Positions 34,224 to 45,263 of a stretch of 64,000 bases of DNA are shown here, one piece after another. Every line of letters starts with the position of its first letter. Position 1 is the first letter of the stretch. The translations under genes and the position numbers were made by a program. The DNA is from Patiria pectinifera (taxonomy: Eukaryota; Echinodermata; Asteroidea; Valvatida; Asterinidae), in the NCBI GenBank assembly GCA_029964075.1, contig CM057147.1, positions 10,623,513 to 10,687,512 on the forward strand, read 5' to 3'. The notes beneath the pieces were generated by a model. The model ran no database searches and was not told the origin of the DNA. It saw nothing but the letters and a program-made list of their open reading frames with translations.

Positions 34224-36038
34224 ATGCAAAAAACACCGAAAAAAGGTTTGGAAAGTGAGATGAAGTGTGTGGCATGTGGGGAAAACGCAAAAGAAAGCAG
34301 AGCTTTACACAGTGCAATTGGAAAACAGAAAAACTTGTCGCAATTACTAGAACGTTTCGGTGGTGTAAATATCGTTTCGGGCACACTATGCAGGAACTGT
34401 GAAAGACGTATGCTGATGATCAACGAGAAATGTGCTCTATTTTATAACATGTGCCAGAAGACTCTGTCAGTAGGAAGGTTTAAGAGATTACATGTAGTTA
34501 AATCCCCTGCCAGTGAAGAGACTCTTCCTAAGAGGCAGTGTAGTGAAACCCATGATCATGCTGATCGTAGTAGGCAAATTCGACAGGCATTGGGCCCACA
34601 AAAATGGCCTTCTCCTTCTAAAATCCCTGTGCCAGTCGGTGTCAAAAGAAGTGGTGTGCCGAAGTCTAAAACAGAGCAGAAAAGTGATACAAAGTCTTGT
34701 TTTTCCACCTATAAATCACCAGACACAGGACTGCCCCAACATGTCTCCCAAATCCCTGTTGCTATCACTTCACCACGGCCCATGCCATCAGGCTCCCCTT
34801 TGAAGTCAACTACCAAGCAGCCAACAGTATGCCAGACATTATCATTCTCAAATACCCAGTTGCAATCGGGGACCCATGCCAATCAAGCTAGCAGTAGATA
34901 TCAGTCCATATCACCTCCTTCACCTCTGGCCTCCAAAATCCCTGTTGCTATCACTTCACCACGTCCCATGCCATCAGGCTCCCCTTTGAAGTCAACTACC
35001 AAGCAGCCAACAGTATGCCAGACATTGTTCTTCTCCAAAACCCAGTTGCAATCGGGGACCCATGCCAATCAAGCTAGCAGTAGATATCAGTCCATATCAC
35101 CTCCTTCACCTCTGGCCTCCAAAATCCCTGTTGCTATCACTTCACCACGGCCCATGCCATCAGGCTCCCCTTTGAAGTCAACTACCAAGCAGCCAACAGT
35201 ATGCCAGACATTGTTCTTCTCAAATACCCAGTTGCAATCGGGGACCCATGCCAATCAAGCTAGCAGTAGATATCAGTCCATATCACCTCCTTCACCTCTG
35301 GCCTCCAAAATCCCTGTTGCTGTCACTTCACCACGTCCCATGCCATGAGGCTCCCCTTTGAAGTCAACTTTCAAGCAGCCAACAGTATGCCGGACATTGC
35401 CATTCTCAATTACCCAGTTGGAATTGGGGAGCCATGCCAGTCAAGCTAGCAATAGATCTTGCACCAAAACTCCACCTTCACCTATGGACTCCAGGATTTC
35501 TGTACCTGTCCATCAGACCCCTGACAATTCTAGGATGCTTGCTGAAGATGCTCTCTTCTCACTAACCACTGATTCCTCTCCTCCTGTAGCATCTCACTCC
35601 TCATCTCAACCAGTAGCAGACAACCGCAGCAACCAAAAAGCTAAAAGGTCTTCACAACTTCTAAGTCCATTACGAGACCACTCATACTCGGCCAGCAACT
35701 CAAATCTTCGAGCACATTCATCAAAGTCAAACCCAAAAGGGAATGAGCATAGGATAACTGATTCCAAACCTGCGAAACACAGGTATAGAAAGAAACCAAA
35801 GCCAAGAGGGGTGTACCACGAAAATTTGACTAGTATTGTCAGCAGTGCCACGTCCGCCTGTAATACACCGGACAGACTGACAAGTAGCGAGGTTCACAAG
35901 ATCCGATCACTGTCAGCTGAATCCGTAGAAAGGTTAGTGGTATACATGCTTTCTATTCCAACTCTTAGAAAAACTTTGCTTCGTGCCATCACAAAAGAGC
36001 AGGACAGAAAGGCCGCATTGGCAGGAAACAGAAAATAT
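34224..36038 (+). CDS. Exon 1, first part: Cys-pair motif and 62-residue repeats
   Basis: The N-terminus has CVACGE (about residues 14-19) and, about 40 residues on, LCRNCERRM. This is a C-x2-C...C-x2-C arrangement as in ZAD-like zinc domains of insect and transposon-derived proteins. Residues of about 176-375 are tandem repeats, and the remaining ~230 residues are Ser/Lys/Pro-rich, probably disordered, ending with SSEVHKIRSLSAESVERLV. The frame continues past the TGA at 35346 for 230 more codons without another stop, so the nonsense change is recent. The reading frame is cut at the ATAT target site of the Ty3-type element (36035-36038). Confidence 0.8.
34751..35490 (+). repeat. 186-bp (62-residue) tandem repeats in exon 1
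   Basis: Unit starts (AATCCCTGTT) are at 34751, 34937, 35123 and 35309, exactly 186 bp apart. The first three units are almost identical and the fourth diverges after about 35370. Each encodes a Ser/Pro/Gln-rich unit with SPRPMPSGSPLKST and SRYQSISPPSPLAS. The whole-codon period shows selection on, or origin within, a coding frame. Confidence 0.92.
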
Positions 36039-36606
36039 TGTAGCGCAATGCATTTTATAGAGGGCGCACTTTAGTTATTTACTGGTAGCCAGCGGGGTGC
36101 GCGTGCACTCACCCAGGTTTATGGGGGCACCAGCAAATAGCGCCAGTGTATATAAGCGGCCACGCGCTCAGCTTCGCCCTCTTCTGCTGTGGCCGGAACC
36201 CGAACGCGGTCTCAGGAAAAGTTGCACTGTTCTAATCTCCCACAATTAACCAATCACCCATAGTCACAGTGGAGGGAGCCTCATACTTTGTGTGAGTGTA
36301 ATTGATAAATGATTCCTGCATCATAATCCAGATAATTATGTATTCTCGTAGGCGAGGCGCCTGGGTAGGCGAATAAATATTCTTCCGAAACACGTATCTG
36401 GTGTCAGGTCCCCATCCTTCCCCAGTCCCCCTGGTTAGTCCGATTGGGTTGTGTGAGCGAGAGTGCGTGTGTAAGGGTGATCCTTTGGTAGTCTGCTGCG
36501 GGCCTGGCGGTAAATCTCCTCCGAAACGGATCTGCGTACCCGACCGTAGAGGCTAGGCCGTTCGCCGCTACTCGCCGGGCTAGTCGCACGAGGCAGTACC
36601 GCTACA
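36039..36606 (+). repeat. 5' LTR of Ty3-type copy 2
   Basis: 568 bp, highly similar to the 3' LTR but lacking a ~38-bp segment present there (about 41988-42025). It has a TATATAAGC box (about 36148) and GAATAAATATTC (about 36370). Confidence 0.9.
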
Positions 36607-36609
36607 ACT

Positions 36610-36627
36610 TGGTGTCAGAAGTGGGAT
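36610..36627 (+). other. Primer binding site, tRNA-Leu type
   Basis: TGGTGTCAGAAGTGGGAT is complementary to the CCA-ended 3' terminus of eukaryotic tRNA-Leu species. It lies three bases after the LTR. Confidence 0.8.
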
Positions 36628-36690
36628 AGGCGCGGTTGCTTCACTGCTAAAAATCACCCCAACAATCTACAACTACCACTATTAACCAAC

Positions 36691-38108
36691 ATGGCCGCCG
36701 ACGAGATATTCGTGGAGGACGAGCTGATGTTGCTGCGAATGGACGTGCAGAAGGGCGAGGACGAGTTACAACAATCCCTTGCCGAGAACCGCGATCTGAC
36801 AGAGATCAAGGAGTTGCTTCTGGCGCAGAATCGCCTGTTAAGATTGCAGCTTCGCCAAAGTGAGGCCAAGTCAGAGGCAGCACAGCGGAGGGCAGATAAG
36901 ACGCCCAGTACGTCGATGACGACCCAGTTCGGCAGCCGTGAACTTTTCACATTCACAGACACCCCTACACCAGTACCATCACCAAGGCCTACCCCCAAAC
37001 CCAGAACGAGATTCTATAATCCCGTTGCACCAGCGCCTACGCCAGGGTCTACGATAGGCAGTCTAACGAAGTTGACGCCTACTGGTCATTCGACCGCATG
37101 CCGGCAGCCGGGGACCCAAGCAGGAGTTCCGTTGCAGTCTGTGAAAGACGCAAGCCAGAGGGAGGGCGAAAACTACCCGGACCTTCAAGGAAAGGAGGTC
37201 GAAAACAAAGGAGAAGTTGGGGTGAAAAGTGAAGTGGATGTTCCTTCCAGACGTCCAAACATCATCCCCGACAGATTCAGCGGGAAGATCCCGTGGCGAA
37301 ATTACAAGCAGCATTTTGAGGCCTGTAAATTGGCGAACATTTGGAGTGATCGCCAGGCGAGAGTGTTTTTGGCAGCGAGCCTGCAGGGTGATGCGGTCAA
37401 GGTGCGGTCAAGGAAATCTAGCAGCAGGCGGTAGTCAAGTGACTTACACTGAGTTGGTTGGGCTGTTGGAGAAGCGGTTTGGCCCAGGAGAGCTTGCAGA
37501 AAACCACCTAGCGGAGCTGCGGCATAGGCGACAAAAGCCTAAAGGGACGCTGCAGGAATTGGGACAGGCGATAAGGCAGTTGACTTCACTCGCCTACCCG
37601 GAAGTGTCAGAGGAGGGGCGTGATCGCCTAGCCAGGGGGCACTTCTCTGATGCGGTGGAGGAACAGGCTATCCGGGAAGGGATCTTTCGAGCAAGACCGT
37701 CATCACTGGACGAGGCTATCAGAGCTGCACTAAACACTGAAGGGTTCCTTAAGATAGAGGAACAGCGGGCTGGCCAGCGGCCCAAGTACGCCCGAGTAGT
37801 AGAGGGCGATGCCCAGTACCCCTTGGAAGAAATCAAGCGGGAGATGAAAGAGTCGGCTGAGAAAAATCAACGCGAGGTGAGGGAGTGGCTGGAGAAGATG
37901 ACACAGCGACTTGACACCCTCCGGCCTCAAGAGAGGAGCGATCGTTCGAGTGCCGCCTACAAGAGGCGAAAACCAACCCCAGAGGACGTTTGCTTCAGTT
38001 GCAAACGAAAAGGACATTTTGCAAGGAGTGGCAAACAACCCAGCGCAGAGAAGAAAATGAAGGTCAGCAGGAACAGCAGGGCCAGAAGGCGCCGTAGAGT
38101 ACCGCGCC
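36691..38108 (+). pseudogene. gag of Ty3-type copy 2 (frameshifted)
   Basis: The ATG at 36691 (AACATGG) opens a frame to 37434: a coiled-coil-prone Leu/Glu/Gln-rich N-terminus (residues 1-70), a Pro-rich linker, then the start of a capsid-like segment (IPWRNYKQHFEACKLAN). Around 37400-37430 a short GCGGTCAAGG duplication shifts the frame. The second frame carries on with capsid-like TYTELVGLLEKRFGPGELAE and later CFSCKRKGHFARSG, a CCHC zinc knuckle whose last Cys is lost. It ends where the LINE was inserted (about 38109). Gag packages element RNA; this one is broken. Confidence 0.75.
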
Positions 38109-39845
38109 GGAGAGAATTTAGGTGAGAAGAGTGAAGGCGACAAAGAAACATCACCAAGAGCAAGTAACGTTTTAAACAGTTTTTTTGAGTCCGTCTTCAC
38201 CCATGAGCCAGAGGGAGATGTACCTGAACTTGACCCTAGGCATGAGGGGGAACTGTTGACAGATTTTGAATTTTCAGTTGAAGATGTCAGAGAGCAGTTG
38301 CTGAAATTAAAGAACGACAAATCACCAGGCACTGACAGTATCCACCCACACGTGCTAAGAGCATGTGCAGATGAACTAGCACGTCCACTCTACATTATCT
38401 ACAGGAAATCGCTAGATGAGGGCAAGCTACCACGAGATTGGAAATGTGCAAGAGTTGTTCCCATTTACAAGAAAGGTGCCAAGAAGAGCCCCGGAAATTA
38501 CAGGCCAGTGAGTTTAACTTCAGTGCCGTGTAAAATGATGGAAGCCATAGTGAAGCAGTGGGTCCTTAGTCATGTGGAAGGTCTGGATTTGTTAACCAAA
38601 GATCAACACAGCTTTGTGAAGGGAAGATCATGCCTCACCAATCTGCTTGAGACATTCGAAGAAGTCATCAGGATGGTAGATGAAGGGGGCGGAGTGGACA
38701 TTATTTACCTTGACTACTCCAAAGCCTTTGACTCTGTCCCGCACAGAAGGATGCTGTCCAAGTTACAAGCGTACGGAGTGAAGGGCAAAGTTTGGACATG
38801 GATCCAGGATTTTCTGACAGGAAGAGTGCAAAAGGTATCTGTGGGTGATGCGGAATCAGACTGGACCAGCGTGGCAAGTGGAGTGCCCCAGGGCTCTGTC
38901 CTGGGCCTCATCCTGTTCGTTTTGTACATAAATGATCTGCCAGAAAATGTGAAATCAAACGTAAAAATGTTTGCAGATGACACCAAATTGTACAGGCACA
39001 TGGTTGATGAAGAAGACAAGCACTCGCTCCAAGAAGATCTCAACGCACTTCATAAGTGGTCCGAAACCTGGTTGCTGAGGTTTAATGCAAGTAAATGCAA
39101 GCGTATGCACATGGGTAATACCAACAAGGGAACATCTTATCATCTGGGCAATGAACAGATACCTCACGACAGTGAAGAGAAAGATCTAGGAGTCTATATA
39201 ACAGAGGACTGTAAGACCACCAAGCAGTGTGCAACAGCAGCAAGTAAGGCAATGGCTAATCTAAGAATAATCAAGAGGACATTCACACACTACGACAAAA
39301 AATGCTTCACTACCCTCTACAAGACATACATTCGTCCACACCTTGAATATTGTATCCAAGCATGGAGCCCAAGTCTCAAGAAAGATGTGACGGTGTTAGA
39401 AAAGGTACAGCGTAGGGCAACCAAGATCATTCCAAGCTTGAAAAACAAAACTTATACAGAGAGATTATTGGAGTTGGACCTGTACAGTTTGGAAGCAAGA
39501 AGACAACGAGGTGACCTGATCGAGGTTTATAAGATCCTAAACGGCTTGGAAGGCATTGAGGAGAGCAAGCTCTTCCAGAGACACGACAACCCATTCCAAG
39601 TCAGAGGTCACAACCTAAAGCTCTACAAACCAGGATTAAAGAAAGGGTTGAACTGCAGAAAAAACTTCTTTTCCATCCGAGTTATTTCTGAATGGAACAA
39701 CCTCCCATCCCATGTGGTGAATGCAACCTCAACAAACCTGTTTAAGAACCATCTTGATGCCTACTGGAAAGAAATTGGATATGGGGTCACAAAGGCTTAG
39801 CCTATTCTATTCCCATCAACCTAAGTAAGTAAGTAAGTAAGTAAC
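38109..39845 (+). mobile_element. 5'-truncated CR1-like LINE inserted in the Ty3-type element
   Basis: A single open frame of more than 550 codons runs from about 38109 to the stop at 39798-39800. It begins inside the finger region of the RT and has the classical order: KSPGTDSIHPHVL, NYRPVSLTSV, IYLDYSKAFDSVPH (catalytic Asp), SGVPQGSVLG, KMFADDTKLY (catalytic Asp pair), and the tail FFSIRVISEWNNLPSHVV. The endonuclease domain and 5' end are missing, as usual for truncated LINE insertions. A (TAAG)n tail (39823-39845) marks the 3' end. The RT frame has no stop, so insertion is recent relative to the other remnants. No clear target duplication was found. Confidence 0.9.
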
Positions 39846-41219
39846 ACAGCGGGCAATGGCCTATTCGTGCAGGCTATTGTGAGAGGAGTCAAAGTTAGAC
39901 TTCTTGTTGACACAGGGGCAACACACACTGTGTTGTCGTCTCAATTATATTTCGACATTTCCAGGGACCGCAGACCAAGGCTCATGACCGCAGGCGCAGG
40001 AGTAAGGAACGCTGATGGGAGCATGATAGAAACACTCGGTAGCGCATGGGTAGAGCTTCATGTTGGCAGAACAACTTGCTCAACTAATGTAGTCTTCGGC
40101 AACACGGGTGAAATTCAAGGAATATTAGGAATGGATTTCCTGCTTCAAATTCAGGGCACCCTAGACTTCCGGACGTTAAAGCTGAAATTAAACGGGGAGA
40201 TAATTAAGTGCACAGACGGCTTGTCACGTAAGCCACAGAGCGATGAACAGGCAGAAGTGCCAACGCTGACGACACCTGTAGGTGACGTGAGGAGTGTGAC
40301 CATTTCGCCTACCATCACTTGCACGGAGATAAGAGAGGCGCAGATGGAGGACACATCAAATAGCAGGGTGCTTAAGGCCAAAGAGGAGTCGACAGTTAGA
40401 CAATGTAGTGTCTGTGCTAAGTTAAAATCCACGGCCAAGGCTTGGAAGGCGCCGCCACAGCGGCCCAATAAACAGACAGCAAGGAGAAATGGGAAAAACA
40501 TGGAGGAGAAGAGTACACCTCGTAATCATTCTGATGGGGAGAAGACGAAGTGTCCAAAGTGTGGTCTGCAGCTGCACAAAAGAAGTCTGGAGAGACATCT
40601 GGCAGGCGAGCATGGAGAGAAACAGGTTTTCTTATGCCGTAGGTGTTCCCACAGAAACAACAGGCGAGACAATCTTAAAGCACACTATCGTGATTGCCAT
40701 CCGGCACATGTAGATGAGGTGGCAAACATCCAGAGTGAAGCGTACGAGTCCAGCAGGCGAGACAGGAGTCGAGGTGAAGGTGAGCCAAGGCGCATGGAGA
40801 CTCCGGGGAGCCGTGACCGTGTCGATGTAAAGGTGACAAGGCGAGCTTCCCCTGAGAGGAAGAGGAAGCCGGAAGGAGCCACAGGCAAGCGGCATGGAAG
40901 TAAGGCTATTCCAGAATGGAAGCCTATCAAGAAGCCCAGAAGAAGTGATGCAGTACCCTGTACTGTGTCCAAGGCACCTGAGGATGAGAAAGCTCTACCT
41001 AAAGGCGCGGAGGCGAAGAGAAGTCTTTCGAAATCAGCACGACCCCCGATGATCAACGAGGAGCTTGAGAGGAGCATGATCAGGAACATTACCGAGATAA
41101 CAGAAACGGAGACGCACAGCGTTTACCAAGAAGGAATGCTGGTGACGAAGGACCAGACCGAGCGGGTGTACCATGTGAATTTCCTGGCAGGAGTTCGCCA
41201 AGATGAACATAAACATTGA
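39846..41219 (+). pseudogene. Protease, pol scraps and C2H2 fingers of Ty3-type copy 2
   Basis: The frame is open from the LINE junction to a TGA at 41217. Residues 1-115 form a retropepsin-like aspartic protease: RLLVDTGATHTVLS (catalytic DTGA at 39909-39920) and GILGMDFL near its end. Then TDGLSRKP (about 40213) is the motif that joins RNase H to integrase in Ty3-type pol, and CSVCAKLK (about 40405) fits the last two Cys of the integrase HHCC finger. RT, RNase H and the integrase core are deleted in frame. Two C2H2 fingers follow: CPKCGLQLHKRSLERHLAGEH and CRRCSHRNNRRDNLKAHY. The rest is a basic, Arg/Lys/Ser-rich tail. The fingers are unusual in a Ty3-type element. Confidence 0.75.
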
Positions 41220-41329
41220 ACTGTAGGCGGGCAAATAGAAAAGATATCTGCGCCTTTTGTTAAACCTAAAGCCATGTTGTTTATCTTCTATATAAATGTT
41301 GCACCTAAGTTTTGTGCCTCAAAGTTCTC

Positions 41330-41510
41330 GTTAAGGTTTATATCAGAGTTTTAAAGTTGTTAGATTTATGATGCTGTTAAGGTTTATCAAACAGTTTTAA
41401 GCTTGTTCAATTTGTAAAGATGTTAAAGTTTATCTCAGAGTTGTAACCTTGTTCTTTAAGTCAAAGTTTAATGCCAAAGTTTATTTAAGAAGTTTAAACT
41501 TGTTGAGGAG
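41330..41510 (+). repeat. Degenerate ~55-bp repeats before the 3' LTR
   Basis: About four loose copies of AAAGTTTATCTCAGAGTTTT...CTTGTT lie in the untranslated stretch between pol and the 3' LTR. No gene is present in 41220-41677. Confidence 0.6.
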
Positions 41511-41677
41511 AATCACCTACTAATGTTCTAAGGCGATAGTCATGTAGGTGTCACTAGGATTATCACTGTAAAGTGCAGCAGACTTTTGGAAGTAATTTGA
41601 TTTAGAGATAATGCATTGCTTTTATTTAAGTAATCAGCTTTGAGGTCAGGGGCTGACCGAAACTTGGAAGGCGCCTG

Positions 41678-42286
41678 TGTAGCGCAATGCATTTTATAGA
41701 GGGCGCACTTTAGTTCTTTACTGGTAGCCAGCGGGGTGCGCGTGCACTCACCAGGTTTATGGGGGCACCAGCCAATAGCGCCAGTGTATATAAGCGGCCA
41801 CGCGCTCAGCTTCGCCCTCTTCTGCTGTGGCCGGAACCCGAGCGCGGTCTCAGGAAAAGTTGCACTGTTCTAATCTCCCACAATTAACCAATAACCAATC
41901 ACCCATAGTCACAGTGGAGGGAGCCTCATACTTTGTGTGAGTGTAATTGATAAATGATTCCTGTATCATAATCCAGATAATTATGTATTCTCCGAGTTGT
42001 AAGGGAAGTGATTGAGTATAAGATCACGTAGGCGAGGCGCCTGGGTAGGCGAATAAATATTCTTCCGAAACACATATCTGGTGTCAGGTCCCCATCCTTC
42101 CCCAGTCCCCCTGGTTAGTCCGATTGGGTTGTGTGAGCGGGGGTGCGTGTGTAAGGGTGATCCTTTGGTAGTCTGCTGCGGGCCTGGCGGTAAATCTCCG
42201 TCGAAACGGATCTGCGTACCCGACCGTAGAGGCTAGGCCGTTCGCGGCTACTCGCCGGGGCAGTCGTACGAGGCAGTACCGCTACA
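41678..42286 (+). repeat. 3' LTR of Ty3-type copy 2
   Basis: 609 bp from TGTAGCG to CGCTACA, near-identical to the 5' LTR apart from short indels. The tract before it (AAACTTGGAAGG) is only a weak polypurine tract. Confidence 0.9.
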
Positions 42287-42569
42287 ATATGATAGAACCT
42301 ATCTCATGAAAAAGGACTACCAGGATCTGAAGTCTCTTAATTGGGGTGCTGTTGTTCAGGAGTTCAAGGAGAATTATCCCGATATTTTCCACTTGGTATT
42401 AAATCTCATGCTCACACCCAAACAGAGATCCTCCATTCAGAAACTACAGACAGTAATGCCAAGACTTGGAATGGTGTATGCTATCTGTATGCAGACAAGA
42501 ATTCGAGAACTTAGCCGGATACAAAGAATAGTATCCATGCTTCTCATGGACCACATTTGTGACCAAAAG
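42287..42569 (+). CDS. Exon 1, second part (after the LTR insertion)
   Basis: After the duplicated ATAT the frame resumes exactly where it stopped at 36038. It continues through MKKDYQDLKSLNWGAVVQEF and IQKLQTVMPRLGMVYAICMQ to a donor AAG|GTAATT at 42569/42570, ending in phase 0. This helical segment commonly precedes DUF6589-type domains. Confidence 0.8.
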
Positions 42570-43807
42570 GTAATTTATTTTCCCTTTACACATCATAAAA
42601 AAATGAGGCCAAATGTACATTTCTACATGGGAATTTATGTTCAACAAATTGCTCATTCAGCATAGAAAGAAATGAATTAGAAATATTGATAATTGAGTAT
42701 TGAAAATCTGAGTCAATCAGATCCCCAATGCTCCAATATTCCAGTATTGGTCTTCAAATTAAGTTTGGCACAGTGAATTAAGAACATTAATGTTATGTAC
42801 TTGATTCTTTTAAAAAAGTGCCCAAATCAATGTATGGCTATCCTTTATTTCATGAGGATTAATGTTTGATTTAACAATTTTTTTGTTGAAAATGTACATA
42901 ATGCCATACAATAGAAATTAATAAAATCAGTGCGTTGAGACACTGTGAATCAGCGTAAGCCTAAAAAACTGTATGTTGCAGTAAACAAACAAAGATGGAC
43001 TACATGGTTACCTGTGAAACCTTCAATGAAACATTGCTTCCTAGTCCCAAAGGAGCACTTTATATCAAATTAAGTTCATTTGGCCTGATTTTTTTTCTCT
43101 AGACACTTGGTACTTACCACACTTCAGCTGCTGAACCTGGTTATTAATTTAAAAAAAGAGAGAACACAATCATCTACACGTTCAGATGGAGCTCCTTTCA
43201 CCTGTAAATGATCAAACTTTTTCCCTGATCTGTTCTAGAGTTAACATTTTATACACATCTTTGCTGAAACAAAAATGATACAGGATTGATAGTTGGTGGT
43301 GAAAATGTCATGATTATCATTCACAACTGCTGAATAATTACATAAGATTTTATCCAGGATGAATGTTTATGGCTCTGTGATTATCATGCTAAAAGATTTA
43401 TGTCCCACTATAACAGAAACATGCACTGGACAATGTGTTAAAGCCAAATCAGCAAAAAGTAATTGAGTGGTGATTGCATTTTGAGGCCACATTTTAAAAT
43501 ATTTTAACAGATTTTTGAGAGATTTTAAAAGATAACATTTAAAGTCTTTTTGCACAAGCTTCTCAGGTGCAGTGCAGCTGGTAATGTTTAGGAAAATACT
43601 AATATTAGCCCCTAATATTTACATGTATATAGGGACTCAGCAACTGCTACTTCCATGGTAGACACTTAACTGTGTTACCAAGGTAACCATTAAACCACAA
43701 TTGTTTAGGGTACATGTAGGTTAATAGTAATAGTCCAGTGGAATATTTATATCATTTTGTCAATTGCATAACACTGAAAGTGAACTAAATCTCAACTTTC
43801 TTTACAG
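42570..43807 (+). other. Intron 1 of the DUF6589-like gene
   Basis: 1238 bp, GTAATT...TTTACAG, AT-rich, with no gene or repeat that I recognise. Confidence 0.7.
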
Positions 43808-44895
43808 GTATTCGACAGACTGCACCCATTTGGGAGTGTGCATTAATTATTCCACCAGCCTTCGAGTGATGGAGATGATTGGTGGCCATTTCAACAGTGA
43901 GCTAATTGACTTGGTCAAGAGAGGGAAGCGATTTCGGCTCATCGGAGACAACGTGAATTGGGCAACTGGGGTTCATGATGAAAGAGTGACTCGCCAGAGA
44001 GGACATATGCACCACGCATTTGCCTCTGCTGCCCTAACTCAAGCAATGGATTTCGCGGACAAGTCAGTGTCATCAAGGCCACAAAAAGATTGTGCTCAAG
44101 TATCTGTCATGGACTTCATCCCCAGCAAGGATGAAATTAGGGAAATAAGAAATGAGTATGCTATTTTGATCACCCACACAGCCACCAGGCTCATTCCAGC
44201 CTTTCATCATCTAAAGAAACTCATTCCATCCATCGAATCAGGTGAATACAGTGACCGCTCAATGGAAAGGACAAAAGTCATCCCACTGCCAATCTTGTTC
44301 AAAAATGAACAATACTATGCCCAGGTTGTAGACATATTGGACTTTTATGAAAAATTCCTGGCAGATACATACAGATCAGCAAAGCAACCACTGCAAAAAG
44401 TTCACATTGGAGGGGATCAGCTCACTCGTGAACGATTTTCTGGTGCTAACAGACTTAGGGCAGACCATCAGACTGCTAGTGACAAGTTTGAGCATTTGTC
44501 CCCTATCACATTCGAGCTGTTCCACCTTATGATGAACTTTCTGTCCATGATGTTCAAGCAGCTGTACAAGGTGACCAGTAGCAGAGAACTGGGTACACTG
44601 AAGTCCCTCCAAGACCGCATAAGAAGGACAAAAGTAAAAGAAGATGTCAAGCTGGCATATGATGCTGATAAGGATTTCCTTGTCTCAGCTGTCAACGCAT
44701 ACATTTGTGAGGCTGCCTTGGAATTGTTTGGGATGGAGACTGTGTATGAAAATCCCAAAAGGCATGCGCCACCAGCAGATGCCACAGAAGAAGAGCTAAG
44801 TGTATGGTTCATGGAAAAGTGTCAACTCATGGTGGACGAAAATGTACTGGACACCTTAGAGGACAAACTGCTAGACCAAGAAAACAGTGTTGAAG
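43808..44895 (+). CDS. Exon 2: DUF6589-like core
   Basis: After one extra C (run 43825-43827) the frame is open to the donor GAAG|GTAAGC. Motifs are RLIGDNVNW (about 43936), KVIPLPILFKNEQYYAQVVD, VHIGGDQLTRERFSGANRL (about 44400) and FELFHLMMNFLSMMFKQLYK. They match the layout of DUF6589 proteins of fungi and invertebrates (GDN, then GDQLT-x-R, then a helix with FHL-x-MN). The two invariant Asp in strand-like contexts resemble the first acidic residues of an RNase H-fold DDE transposase; that is inference. Confidence 0.8.
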
Positions 44896-45263
44896 GTAAG
44901 CAAATACAAGAAAAGGGTTTTAAAAACTTCATTTTCTGTACTACTCCACCATGCAAGTACATGTACATGTTAGAAGAATACAAAACAATGACAACTGTTT
45001 GCATTAGAGCCGTGGAAAAATCTTTGTTAGCTGTTTCAAACTTTGGTAAATCAATTACATTTGCTTGTGGACTATTTTTGGCCCTCTTAGTTTGTGATTT
45101 ATTTATACTCATTCCCTAAAAACATATTGGGCACAAAGTGTGTGTCAAAATTGACTGTCAAAATTTTAAAAAGACAATGTTGTGTTGTTCTTTTTTTAAC
45201 CATAGAAATGGTAAAGTGTTTGGATTGACTTTGTATGCTACAATATTCTTTTTTTTTTGGCAG

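Larger units (their letters stand above)
36039..42286 (+). mobile_element. Ty3-type LTR retrotransposon (copy 2), internally deleted
   Basis: LTRs at 36039-36606 and 41678-42286 start TGTAGCG and end CGCTACA. A 4-bp target repeat ATAT flanks the element (36035-36038 and 42287-42290). A tRNA-Leu-type primer site follows the 5' LTR by three bases. Inside are a gag frame, a CR1-like LINE, then a protease, a scrap of the RNase H-integrase junction and two C2H2 fingers. The RT, most of RNase H and the integrase core are missing, so it could not move by itself. It sits in exon 1 of the DUF6589-like gene in the same orientation. Confidence 0.9.
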
